Notes: generated by a model from the letters alone, not told the origin. Shown: positions 16,097 to 24,720, counted from the first letter of the stretch. The stretch is 64,000 bases of DNA from Abiotrophia sp938010525 (GCF_938010525.1 NZ_CALLVK010000015.1:1-64000), one strand, 5' to 3'. Program-made: numbers and translations.

Positions 16097-16336
16097 ATGG
16101 CTAACAAAACAATTAAGACATTTGAGATGAATTTCGCGACTGCAGACGGCAAGTCTAAGAAGATTAGCCTGCGCCACGCCAAGGCAGATATTACCAAGGA
16201 CCAGGCCAAAGCCGCCATGGCCACCATTGTCGGCAAGGACATCTTCACCAAGGACGCCGTCGACCAGTTCGCCAAGGAGAAGACCGCCAACTACGTCACC
16301 CGCACCGTAGAGGAAGTTTATAAGGCTGAGGCTTAG
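16097..16336 (+). CDS. DUF2922 family small protein
   Basis: 79 residues (TTTAGGAGG before ATG 16097). FEMNFATADGKSKKISLRHAKADITKDQAKAAMATIVGKDIFTKD...NYVTRTVEEVY closely follows the DUF2922 pattern (F....GK...ISL..pkadlt...v...M..Ii...iF......Vtrtve). No known function; no membrane segment. It is 42 bp after DUF1659 and is followed by hairpin arrays A and B rather than a normal terminator. Confidence 0.75.
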   Translation: MANKTIKTFEMNFATADGKSKKISLRHAKADITKDQAKAAMATIVGKDIFTKDAVDQFAKEKTANYVTRTVEEVYKAEA

Positions 16337-16353
16337 GGGTGAGTTGGGCGCCC

Positions 16354-16717
16354 GCCACGTCGCGTTGGAGGAGTGCCACGTCGCATTGGGCGTCCAACGC
16401 GACATGGCTACGACATAACACCCTCTTTTAGCCTGGAAAAGGGCAAAAAAGCCCCCGCCACGTCGTGTTGGGCGTGAGCCACGTCGCATTGGGCGTCCAA
16501 CGCGACATGGCTGCGGCAACACTCCCTCTTTTAGCTCGAAAAAGGGCGAAAAGACGCCCGCCACGTCGTGTTGGGAGAGCGCCACGTCGCATTGGGCTTT
16601 CAACGCGACGTGGCTGCGGCAAGACACCCTCTTTTGGCTCGGAAAAGGGCGAAAAAACACCCGCCACGTCGTGTTGGGCAGGATCCACGTCGCATTGGAC
16701 CTCCAACGTGACGTGGC
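16354..16717. repeat. Family A hairpin repeat array, four units of exactly 103 bp
   Basis: GCCACGT starts at 16354, 16457, 16560 and 16663, so the period is 103 bp throughout. Each unit is a lone 21-nt left arm (GCCACGTCGTGTTGGG...), a 34-nt hairpin with the same left arm, and a 48-nt linker containing TTTTAGCYYGRAAAAGGGCRAAAA. Linkers are conserved, so this is not a CRISPR. The array directly follows DUF2922 and abuts a family B array. Confidence 0.85.
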
Positions 16718-16746
16718 TTAGCCAAAAACACCTAGTATCTCACGAG

Positions 16747-16862
16747 CCAGTCCATAGATAGGGGGAACAGTGGACTGGCTCGGTCGCTAGGTGGCGAAAA
16801 CCGGGCATTTTGCTGGATTTGCGACAAGCTAGTCCATAGATAGCTAGAACAATGGACTGGCG
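16747..16862. repeat. Family B hairpin repeat array, two units 82 bp apart
   Basis: Hairpins with arms (A)GCCAGTCCAT and ATGGACTGGC around AGATAG...GAACA start at 16747 and 16829. The linker carries GGCGAAAACCGGGC. Same family as 24522-24720 and 25899-26014. With the A array it fills the 570-bp gap between DUF2922 and the next gene. Confidence 0.8.
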
Positions 16863-16908
16863 CCAGCCACGCAGCCCCCCCATCATCATTCAGAAAGGAG
16901 CCTTCATC

Positions 16909-17394
16909 ATGACATGGCTACAGCTTACGACGCTGGCGTCCGGTCTAGTCGCGGGCGCGACCCTCCTGGGCAAGTTGGTGCGCCTGATCGCGGCGATTCA
17001 GACGCTGATTCTTCGGATTGAGCGTATGCAGACGGACTTGGCTAACACGCAAATTAATCTGCAAGGCGCGCAAGCCAATCTTGCGACGACCCAGGATAAC
17101 TTACATATCACGCAAAATGACTTAGTCACGACCCAAGCCAACCTGCATGCCACACAAACAGACTTAGCCACGACTCAAGCCAATCTGCATGCCACGCAAA
17201 CAGACCTAGTCACGACCCAGTCCAACCTGCATGCTACCCAAACAGACCTAGCCGCCACCCAAGCCCAGCTCCAGATCACTCAGACCGACCTAGGCGCGAC
17301 CCAGGCTCAAGTCACAACGGTGGCTCAGGACCTGTCCCGTGTCCGCCAACGCCTGGGGCGTCTGGAGGACAGGCGGGCCCACAGTCTGGCCTGA
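16909..17394 (+). CDS. Membrane-anchored heptad-repeat coiled-coil protein of the lysis module
   Basis: 161 residues from ATG 16909 (AAAGGAG at 16894-16900). One N-terminal hydrophobic helix (LTTLASGLVAGATLLGKLVRLIAAI, ~5-30) is followed by about ten 7-residue repeats of the type TQxxLxx (LATTQANLHATQTDLVTTQ...), a long coiled coil, and a basic tail (RQRLGRLEDRR). The DNA shows matching ~21-42-bp direct repeats, so repeat number could vary. It sits where phages often encode a small membrane partner of the holin (XhlA- or YvrJ-like). That comparison is positional; no family is assigned. Confidence 0.65.
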   Translation: MTWLQLTTLASGLVAGATLLGKLVRLIAAIQTLILRIERMQTDLANTQINLQGAQANLATTQDNLHITQNDLVTTQANLHATQTDLATTQANLHATQTDLVTTQSNLHATQTDLAATQAQLQITQTDLGATQAQVTTVAQDLSRVRQRLGRLEDRRAHSLA

Positions 17395-17434
17395 CGCACT
17401 TCTATCTCTAAGCAAAGAAAGCGAGGTAGTCATT

Positions 17435-17668
17435 ATGCATCTTCCCACTAGTCGCAAGGCTTATACGACGGTCCAATGGATGGCACTCATCCTGATTCCG
17501 GCGCTAGCGGTCTTAGTCCAAGGTCTAGCCGAACTCTATGCCTGGCCCGAACCCTGGGCTCGTCGCCTAGTTGGCACCCTCAACCTAGTTGGCGTCTTCC
17601 TAGGGGCGCTGCTTCAAGGCTGGCATTATGGCCGACGTAAGACTAAGAGCAAGGCAAAGACCGCTTAG
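17435..17668 (+). CDS. Phage holin, Dp1-like family
   Basis: 77 residues from ATG 17435 (GCGAGGTAG upstream). Two membrane helices (~14-32 VQWMALILIPALAVLVQG and ~43-60 LVGTLNLVGVFLGALLQ) join through a short loop with PEPW, and the tail is Lys/Arg-rich (RRKTKSKAKTA). This matches Dp1-type holins (W.A...lPAl...........vvGt......FLG..L). Holins make holes in the membrane that let the endolysin reach the wall. It is 71 bp before the endolysin gene. Confidence 0.75.
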   Translation: MHLPTSRKAYTTVQWMALILIPALAVLVQGLAELYAWPEPWARRLVGTLNLVGVFLGALLQGWHYGRRKTKSKAKTA

Positions 17669-17739
17669 GCCCACCGCTCACGCCCAAAGCCACCCATACC
17701 ACGCTCCAATCCCATCTCATCCAAAGGAGGAACCCACCC

Positions 17740-18420
17740 ATGAAGCCACAAATTCAAGCACTTCTATCCAAGGCTCAAGCCTACCTAGGCGTCCAAGGCG
17801 GAAGTCCCGCCCATCAGGCCCTCATTGATGCCTATAACGCTGTCCAGCCCCTGCCGGTCGGCTACGCCGTGACCTACAGCGACGACTGGTGTGATGTCTT
17901 CGTCACCGTTATGGGCGACCAGGCCGGCATCGCTCATCTGATTGGCCGCGAATGTGGGGTGCCTCGCCATCTGACCTGGTGCCAGGAGCAGGGCATTTGG
18001 CTAGGGCATGCCTGGCCTCAAGCTGGTGACCTCATCTTCTTCGATTTTGGAGGTGGTCCTGCTTCCCATATCGGCATCGTGGAAAGTGTGGACGGCGACA
18101 GCGAGACCATCAATACTATTGAGGGTAACTGGCTCAATCAGGTTGTTCGCCGTCATTATGCTAGTGACGACTGGCGCATCCTAGGCTATGCCCGGCCTCG
18201 CTATGATGCGAGGACTGGGAGTGTAGCCAATGGGAATGAAGCGAGGGGAGCTAATCATCCTAATGGCTGTTCAGATACAAGTAGCTCCCTAGACGATTTA
18301 GCTCTATCGGTCATCCGAGGTGATTGGGGCAATGGACAGGAACGAGCGGACCGCTTGACTGATGCGGGTTATGATGCGCAAGTTGTGCAGGAATTGGTGA
18401 ATGAGAAGTTGGCAAGTTAA
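17740..18420 (+). CDS. Endolysin: CHAP amidase/endopeptidase with C-terminal CW_7 motif
   Basis: 226 residues from ATG 17740 (AAAGGAGG). The CHAP-like domain (~1-150) has the catalytic Cys in YSDDWCDVFV and the His in GGGPASHIGIVE, with AGDLIFFDF and NTIEGN typical of phage wall hydrolases. A Ser/Asn-rich linker (~160-185) leads to one CW_7 motif (LALSVIRGDWGNGQERADRLTDAGYDAQVVQELVN), a muropeptide-binding repeat first seen in Cpl-7. There is no signal peptide, so release should depend on the holin. A terminator follows. Confidence 0.85.
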   Translation: MKPQIQALLSKAQAYLGVQGGSPAHQALIDAYNAVQPLPVGYAVTYSDDWCDVFVTVMGDQAGIAHLIGRECGVPRHLTWCQEQGIWLGHAWPQAGDLIFFDFGGGPASHIGIVESVDGDSETINTIEGNWLNQVVRRHYASDDWRILGYARPRYDARTGSVANGNEARGANHPNGCSDTSSSLDDLALSVIRGDWGNGQERADRLTDAGYDAQVVQELVNEKLAS

Positions 18421-18428
18421 AGAAGATA

Positions 18429-18453
18429 AAAAGCGCCGGTAGGGCGCTTTTTT
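18429..18453 (+). terminator. Intrinsic terminator closing the lysis cassette
   Basis: AAGCGCC (18431-18437) and GGCGCTT (18443-18449) form the stem, followed by TTTTTT. Confidence 0.85.
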
Positions 18454-18454
18454 A

Positions 18455-19668
18455 TATGGATAGATAATATTTACACAACTTGTCTACTAATATCCGTCAT
18501 AGTTCAGCAAGAATCATAAATGTTATCGCAAGAATAGGCAAGATATATTGATCCAGCTTAGTTACTATTAAAATAGACTACCTAATTATGGGCAGGTATT
18601 AATGGTGAACTCTAATTACTCAATGTATTTGAGTAAATTAAGTTTCATTTAAATATTACTCTCATGAGCAATTTATGTGGCTGATTCTTCGAGCTTATAA
18701 GGAACTTGAAGAGGCAATTGATAGTTAAGACTTAAAGGAGCATGGAATCCATTTAATGGCTACAAGTAGAAGAGGTAGTGAAAATTATTTTTGAGGGAGG
18801 ACAAAATTCAATAGACTTTAAATTGGCTGCTTAGATAAAGGGGTATTTGTAAAAAAAATAGTTTGTTGGCATGCCGATAAAGAACTAAACCGTTTTTATT
18901 AATATTAGGGGGATACTACTTGGAAATTGTTGTCGAAATGACTGATCATATATTCTATATATGAAGTCTCGTTTCGTCAATCTATTAAATATGGGATAAC
19001 TCTAAAATTGATATAAAGGTGCATAAAATTCGAATATTCTATTTGTCTAGGTTAAATACAGATAGCACGATAGTTGTCGGTACGCTCATAATATCTATGC
19101 AATTTTACATAGGAAGCTTATGTTTTCATATCGCTAAAAGCGAATACAGCTTTAAGTTGCATATAGGTGTGGCGTTTTATTAAATGAGAACAACGGACTA
19201 AAGGTACGTATGATGTGAAGTGGTAAAGGTGGATACTTTCTGAACTTCTTGGATTGTAGGATTTTATATGATTTTAATTTCTAAACAAGATGACGAATTC
19301 TCTGAAGTATGTATGCAACTTAAAATTGGGAAGAGTGTCGTTTAAAGCTTCATATGATTGATTGAAATTATAAATTAATGGTATACTTTTCTAGTGGATA
19401 TAAAAGCTATAAAAGGAAAGCATCGGATTTAGGCCTATTATAGATATACTTCTCCTTTGTTTCTAACTCTCTCAATTATGTATAAAAATCCCATTGAGAT
19501 ATGCAATTTGAGAATAGATAGAGTAGGATATAAAAAGGCATTTATTTTTCCCTATAGATGGCGTACCCACTTCCATCTGTTATCCCCATATTTAAGGGAA
19601 AGATAGATAATTCAATATGACATATATGCATGAGGAAACAAATCACTATATCTGAGGAAGGTAATAAC
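18455..19668. other. AT-rich gene desert of about 1.2 kb
   Basis: No ORF of credible length or ribosome site was found on either strand. A stretch near 18675-18795 reads as a broken frame (WLILRAYKELEEAIDS, stop, DLKEHGIHLMATSRRGSENY), which suggests a decayed gene that I cannot identify. No A-C hairpins, terminators or tRNA are evident. It separates the lysis cassette from the DUF488 block and is much more AT-rich than the cassette. Confidence 0.45.
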
Positions 19669-20274
19669 ATGGGAATCTTGTACACAATTGGTCATTCGAC
19701 TTTTGAAATATCTAACCTAGTAAACAATCTAAAAAAGTATAACATTAATTATCTATTGGACGTTCGAAGCATGCCATACTCGAGATTTGCACCTCAATAC
19801 AATAAATCAGAATTAGAGAGAGAACTAAAAAAGCACAATATCAAATATTTTTATATGGGAAAATTTTTTGGTGCAAGACAGCTAGATAGAACTTTTTACC
19901 CCAATGGTTATATAGACTTTTCAGTTTATAGAAAATCAGATTTATTTCTCAAGGGGAAGACTAGTGTTTTGAGGGGATTAAAAGAATATAATATTGCATT
20001 AATGTGTACTGAAAAAAATCCAATAGAGTGCCATAGAACTATAATGATTGCACGAGATTTTGAGGTTAGCGATGTGAAGGTTATGCATATTTTACACGAT
20101 GGAAAGTTAAAATCTCAAGAAGAGATTAGCAATGAATTATTAGAACGATTCTTTCCTGATAGGCATCAGGTATCGTTATTTAATGAGGAAAATAAAGATA
20201 TTAATTGGTATTTAGACGAAGCATATAAAAAACAAAATGAACTCATAGGCTATAGAATAGGGGAAGAAGAATGA
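19669..20274 (+). CDS. DUF488 family protein (first copy)
   Basis: 201 residues from ATG 19669 (GAGGAAGG; the frame from 19630 is longer but less likely). The opening LYTIGHSTFEISNLVNNLKKYNINYLLDVRSMPYSRFAPQYNKSELERELKKHNIKY is diagnostic of DUF488, as is the later MCTEKNPIECHRTIMIA. The conserved DVRS, CTE and CHR residues are all present. The biochemical role is not established; many members lie in defence or mobile loci. It overlaps the second DUF488 gene by 4 bp (ATGA). Low GC suggests transfer. Confidence 0.85.
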   Translation: MGILYTIGHSTFEISNLVNNLKKYNINYLLDVRSMPYSRFAPQYNKSELERELKKHNIKYFYMGKFFGARQLDRTFYPNGYIDFSVYRKSDLFLKGKTSVLRGLKEYNIALMCTEKNPIECHRTIMIARDFEVSDVKVMHILHDGKLKSQEEISNELLERFFPDRHQVSLFNEENKDINWYLDEAYKKQNELIGYRIGEEE

Positions 20275-20708
20275 TAATATACACGATTGGGTTTACTAAA
20301 AAAACTGCAGAAGATTTCTTCTCGAAAATTAAAAAAGAGGGTGTTGAAATATTAATAGACACTAGATTAAATAATCGTTCTCAGTTATCAGGCTTTGCCA
20401 AAGGAAGTGATTTACCATATTTTCTACGAAATTTATCTGAGTGCGAGTATTCGTATGAAGACTGTTATGCCCCAACTAAAGAAATCTTAGATGATTACAA
20501 GAATAAACGTATATCTTGGAGTCAATATGAGGAAAAATACAGGGAGATGCTTCATTCGAGAAAAGCAGTAGAAGTTTTCTATGAGAAATACGGGAAATAT
20601 AAAAAAGTTGTACTGTTATGTTCAGAGCATGATGCAGACTTTTGCCATAGACGATTACTAGCTGAAGAGATCCAGAACGCATATGGCTATTCAGTTAAGC
20701 ATATATAG
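20271..20708 (+). CDS. DUF488 family protein (second copy)
   Basis: 145 residues, a shorter DUF488 paralogue: IYTIGFTKKTAEDFFSKIKKEGVEILIDTRLNNRSQLSGFAKGSDLPYFL and LLCSEHDADFCHRRLLAEEI carry the DTR and CHRR motifs. It is translationally coupled to the first copy through the ATGA overlap, and the dual-OB gene starts 10 bp after its stop. Two different DUF488 proteins followed by a dual-OB protein look like one functional unit, perhaps acting on nucleic acid; this is inference. Confidence 0.85.
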   Translation: MIIYTIGFTKKTAEDFFSKIKKEGVEILIDTRLNNRSQLSGFAKGSDLPYFLRNLSECEYSYEDCYAPTKEILDDYKNKRISWSQYEEKYREMLHSRKAVEVFYEKYGKYKKVVLLCSEHDADFCHRRLLAEEIQNAYGYSVKHI

Positions 20709-20718
20709 GAGAGCTAGT

Positions 20719-21377
20719 ATGACTAATAAAGTTCGAATGGTAATAATGACTATGTCAGATAAGCATAATGGATACTGTGTTGCTGGTATGGACCTAGAAT
20801 CATCAAAATGGGTGCGACTTATAAACGAGGAGAACTCACATTTCCAGTTATGTGACAGAGATTTAAAATACGAAGATAATACTCAATGTTCAATTTTAGA
20901 TGTGGTTGAAGTAACGTGTGTGCAAGGAAGAACGCAGTTGATTCATCAACCAGAAAATATTTGCATAAGCAATGAGGAGCCATTAAAAAAATTAGTAGCA
21001 TGTCTTGGAAGGATGCTCTTAGAGGATGTGATGTTGTGAGAGAGGAGTATATATTGGGAGTGCCTCCACGTCCACCATTTGTCCACTGTGAGGAAAGAAG
21101 GCTTATGTCACGGCCTAAACAAAAGTCTTTAGCTTTAGTTTGTGCAAAAAAAACATATATTATACCACCCGATGAAGGGAAATTCCATTCTAAAATTATA
21201 TTTGATTATCACAATTCTCAGGGGTGTGTTTTACGCTATAAATTAACTTTAACAGACCCTGACTTTCAAGTAGATTCTAATCTCTTTTTAGGAGACATAC
21301 TGCTTATTGTAAGTTTAGGGGAAGAATATGAAAGTAAATACTTCCTTCTTGCAGCTAAGGTAATACAAAAGGTGTGA
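20719..21377 (+). pseudogene. Dual-OB-domain protein gene split by a -1 frameshift at an A7 tract
   Basis: Two overlapping frames together make one protein of ~219 residues. The first (20719-21039) carries MTNKVRMVIMTMSDKHNGYCVAGMDLESSKWVRLI...ILDVVEV, an OB-like half. The second (open through 21000-21377) carries SWKDALRGCDVVREEY..PRPKQKSLALVCAKKTYIIP..FLGDILLIVSLGEEY, the second OB-like half and the linker. They would join by a -1 shift at 20985-20991, which reads A AAA AAA in the zero frame, a classic slippery heptamer. One extra A would also restore the frame. So this may be a broken gene, programmed frameshifting, or a homopolymer sequencing error. Dual-OB is my best family guess. Confidence 0.6.
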
Positions 21378-21458
21378 TGTAATCATTGAAAATCCTATTA
21401 AGTTGGGAAAATTTGGAAGTGATTTGCTTCCTAGATACCTACAAAAGGAGCCCTCACC

Positions 21459-24440
21459 GTGTCCAATTATTTTCAATCGCAACTTACTAAATCTCTCCAG
21501 CATGGCTTCATTCATCGACATGACTATCCAGATGGCAACTTTGCCCCGCAGATTCTCATTAATAAGCCGGCCAAGGGGGCCCATGTCCTCACCGCTATTC
21601 AAGACGAACTGCTTAAGTGTGATCGTTTCTACTTCTCTGTGGCCTTTATCTCCAAGGCTGGGATTGCCATGCTTAAGACCCAGTTATCGGATCTGGCTGA
21701 TCGCGGGGTAGAAGGTTATATTCTCATTTCGCCTTATCTAGGTTTCAATGATCCGGATGCTATGCGGGAATTGCTCAAGCTATCCAATGTTCAGGTGCGG
21801 CTGACCCGTGAGGAGCTTAATATGCATGCTAAGTGTTATCTCTTCCAACAGGGGGAGCGGCATGTAGTCATACTAGGTTCCTCTAACTTAACCTATACGG
21901 CCTTGAAGAAAAACTATGAATGGAACATTAAGTTGACCTCGGCTGAGAGTGGGGACTTCATCCAGAAGATGTACCAGGAATACGACCAGCTTTGGCAGGA
22001 GTCGCTGCCCTTGGACGAGCTCATCATTAATCAATATGATCTGGCTCGTCAGAAAGAGCTGACAGTGCTTGGCGAGACGCCAGGACGCGATCATCTGCCT
22101 GAACGGGATTGGCAGCGGCCACTCTTCCAACAGACGCCTCATGCCCAGGAGTCCATTGCGCCACTGACCAAAGAGCCGCTAGCGCCTTATGAGACGCAAG
22201 TCATTCGACCTAATAAGATGCAGGTCAAAGCCCTAGCCTCGCTTCAACAAGTTCGTGATCAGGGCGCCCGTCGTGCCCTAGTGGTCAGTGCGACGGGGAC
22301 AGGGAAGACTTATTTGTCAGCCTTCGATGTGGAGCAATACAAGCCCCGTCGTATGCTCTTCGTGGTTCACCGCGAGCAGATTCTGCGTAAGGCTCAGTCG
22401 GACTTCCAACGGGTCATTGGTTTCCAGATGGACAAGTCCTGCATCTACCGGCCTGGTATGGACCTGGCAGGCAAGCAATATGTCTTCGTTACCATTCAGA
22501 CCTTGTCGCGGGATGTTAACTTGGCGGCATTGACGCCTGATTTATTCGACTATATGCTGATTGATGAGGTCCATAAGGCAGGGGCGGCTACCTATCAGAA
22601 GGTGATCGATCACTTCAAGCCGGACTTTCTTCTAGGTATGACGGCAACGCCGGAGCGGACGGATGGTTTCAATATCTATGAGTTGTTCGACTATAACGTG
22701 GCCTATGAGATTCGACTGCAAGAAGCTCTGGACGAAGATATGCTTTGTCCCTTTATGTATTATGGGGTTAAAGATATTGAACTAGACGGCCAGCTGCTAG
22801 ATGAGACCAGCGACTTCTCCCAATTAGTGGCGGATAATCGGGTCAATCACCTGATTGAGAAGGTCACCTATTACGGTGTCAGTGGCCAGACTGTCAAGGG
22901 GCTTATCTTCTGTTCGCGTAAGGACGAAGCCCATGAGCTGTCACATAAGCTTAATGAACGTGGTTACCGGACCCAAGCCCTGACCGGGGAAGATTCCCAG
23001 GAAGTCCGCCAAGATGTGGTGGCAAGATTGGAAGCGGGAGACTTGGATTATATTTTGACCGTGGACATCTTCAATGAAGGGATCGATATTCCAAGTGTCA
23101 ACCAGGTTATTATGTTACGCAATACTGAGTCCAGTATCATCTTCATCCAGCAACTGGGACGTGGTCTGCGTAAGCATGACAGCAAGGAATTTGTGACCAT
23201 TATTGACTTCATCGGTAATTACAAGAACAATTACCTAATCCCAATCGCCCTCTATGGCGACCGGTCTATGAACAAGGATGAGTATCGTCGTAAGCTGGTC
23301 AACCGCCAGCAGTTGAGCGGTATGACCACCATTAACTTTGAGGCCGTGGCTCGGGAGCAGATTTTCTCTTCTATTAAGCAAACCAGGTTATCCAGCATGA
23401 AGAACCTCAAGGAGGCCTATATTGAGATGCGTAATCGCAAGGGCCGGACGCCTCGTCTCATGGACTTTCTCTTGGAAGACAGCCTGGATCCTATTATTTT
23501 CTTCGAAGGAAGTCTCAAGCATTATGGGCAGGTCATTGATAAGTTTGAAGAAGATGTCGATTTTCCAAGTTCAAAAGAACTGGACCAATTCCTGCAATTT
23601 ATCTGCGAAGAACTCTTGCCAGGCAAGCGGCCGCATGAAATCTGGCTTATGAAGCGCTTAGTGGAAGGGCAAGGCGATCTTGATAAGGAAGCCTTCTATG
23701 ACTTTCTAGCGCAAATGAACCTGGATGTGTCGCCGGCCATTCGGCGGTCGATTGAAGGCTTCTTAGATTTGTCCTTCTTCGCTCAGACAGCCGCAGGCAG
23801 GTATGGGGAGCCCATTATTGTACCAGGGCTGCCAGTATTCCGTCTGAATGCGACCATACAGAATTTCTTACGCCATGCCTCAATTAAGGAGCTGACGCTG
23901 GATATGCTGGAGACGGCCTTGAAGCGCTCAGAGCGCTATGCTGACGACAGCCAAGACTCGCCTTTCAAGTTGGGTGAACGCTATAGCCGGAAGGATGTCT
24001 GCCACCTCCTTAATTGGAAGATTAATGTGGTGCCGCAGAATATCGGGGGCTACTTCATCGATGCCGAGACCAATACCATGCCGATTTACGTGACTTATCA
24101 CAAGAGTGATGAGATCAGCGATACGACTAAGTATGAAGATGCCTTCATCAATGAGAAGATGCTGCATTATTTCTCCAAGAGCAAGCGACGCCTGGAATCC
24201 AATGACGTTCAACAAATGATGAATGCGGATGAAACGGGCCTGGCCATGCACCTCTTCATTAAGAAGGACAATAGCGAAGGGACCGACTTCTATTATCTGG
24301 GGCGGGTGCATTATCAGAAAGGATCGGCTCTTCAAGAGGTCATGGAAAATGGCGGGCAATCTGTTACAGTCGTCTCCATGAACTTAGAGTTAGAGCACGA
24401 AGTCCCTTATTCGCTCTACCATTATCTCAATAATAACTAG
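21459..24440 (+). CDS. PLD-like nuclease/SF2 helicase/DUF3427 protein
   Basis: 993 residues from GTG 21459 (AAAGGAG nine bases before). A phospholipase D-like domain (~45-190) has one HxK motif (MHAKCYLF) and GSSNLTYTALKKNYEW. The SF2 helicase core follows: Walker A SATGTGKT (~280), DEVHKAG box, SAT-like MTATPERTDGF, and motif VI QQLGRGLRK. The C-terminal ~170 residues (SRKDVCHLLNW...GGYFIDAETNTMPIYVTYHK) are DUF3427. This architecture is common in Firmicutes chromosomes and is thought to act in DNA repair or defence. GC is higher than in the DUF488 genes, so it may be an older resident. It is followed by a terminator. Confidence 0.85.
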   Translation: MSNYFQSQLTKSLQHGFIHRHDYPDGNFAPQILINKPAKGAHVLTAIQDELLKCDRFYFSVAFISKAGIAMLKTQLSDLADRGVEGYILISPYLGFNDPDAMRELLKLSNVQVRLTREELNMHAKCYLFQQGERHVVILGSSNLTYTALKKNYEWNIKLTSAESGDFIQKMYQEYDQLWQESLPLDELIINQYDLARQKELTVLGETPGRDHLPERDWQRPLFQQTPHAQESIAPLTKEPLAPYETQVIRPNKMQVKALASLQQVRDQGARRALVVSATGTGKTYLSAFDVEQYKPRRMLFVVHREQILRKAQSDFQRVIGFQMDKSCIYRPGMDLAGKQYVFVTIQTLSRDVNLAALTPDLFDYMLIDEVHKAGAATYQKVIDHFKPDFLLGMTATPERTDGFNIYELFDYNVAYEIRLQEALDEDMLCPFMYYGVKDIELDGQLLDETSDFSQLVADNRVNHLIEKVTYYGVSGQTVKGLIFCSRKDEAHELSHKLNERGYRTQALTGEDSQEVRQDVVARLEAGDLDYILTVDIFNEGIDIPSVNQVIMLRNTESSIIFIQQLGRGLRKHDSKEFVTIIDFIGNYKNNYLIPIALYGDRSMNKDEYRRKLVNRQQLSGMTTINFEAVAREQIFSSIKQTRLSSMKNLKEAYIEMRNRKGRTPRLMDFLLEDSLDPIIFFEGSLKHYGQVIDKFEEDVDFPSSKELDQFLQFICEELLPGKRPHEIWLMKRLVEGQGDLDKEAFYDFLAQMNLDVSPAIRRSIEGFLDLSFFAQTAAGRYGEPIIVPGLPVFRLNATIQNFLRHASIKELTLDMLETALKRSERYADDSQDSPFKLGERYSRKDVCHLLNWKINVVPQNIGGYFIDAETNTMPIYVTYHKSDEISDTTKYEDAFINEKMLHYFSKSKRRLESNDVQQMMNADETGLAMHLFIKKDNSEGTDFYYLGRVHYQKGSALQEVMENGGQSVTVVSMNLELEHEVPYSLYHYLNNN

Positions 24441-24457
24441 ACAGCTAGTTTTACGAG

Positions 24458-24494
24458 AGCCCAGCGCAAGTCAATTGCACTGGGCTTCTCTATT
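24458..24494 (+). terminator. Intrinsic terminator after the helicase gene
   Basis: A 12-bp stem (24458-24469 with 24475-24486, one mismatch) followed by TCTCTATTT. Confidence 0.75.
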
Positions 24495-24521
24495 TAATGG
24501 GGTAGGCAGCATCTATTTTTA

Positions 24522-24720
24522 AGCCAGTCCATAGATAGTCGGAATAATGGACTGGCTGCATGAAGAAGCGAGCAAATCGCGCTAATTTCCCCGAAATCTT
24601 TAGAGCCAGTCCATAGATAGCCAGAACAATGGACTGGCTGCATGGAGAAGCGAGCAAATCGCGCAAGTTTCCTCGAAATGTCTAGAGCCAGTCCATAGAT
24701 AGCCAGATCAATGGACTGGC
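24522..24720. repeat. Family B hairpin repeat array, three units of exactly 82 bp
   Basis: Hairpins (AGCCAGTCCAT ... ATGGACTGGCT) start at 24522, 24604 and 24686. Linkers share GAAGCGAGCAAATCGCG and CGAAATSTYTAG. Middle loops vary at two or three bases. This fills most of the 437-bp gap before the NERD gene; the remainder (24721-24877) is AT-rich and should hold that gene's promoter. Confidence 0.85.

Noticed and set aside
16354..16717. CRISPR array
   Set aside because: The regular 103-bp spacing looks CRISPR-like, but the spacers are conserved linkers, repeats contain long hairpins, and there are no cas genes.
16055..16761. Several ORFs on both strands around 16.1-16.8 kb
   Set aside because: They are shadows of DUF2922 or run through the A array, with no ribosome site or family resemblance.
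13049..18420. Ordinary complete or decaying prophage
   Set aside because: No integrase, replication, packaging, capsid or tail genes or fragments were found, while all lysis and regulatory genes look intact.
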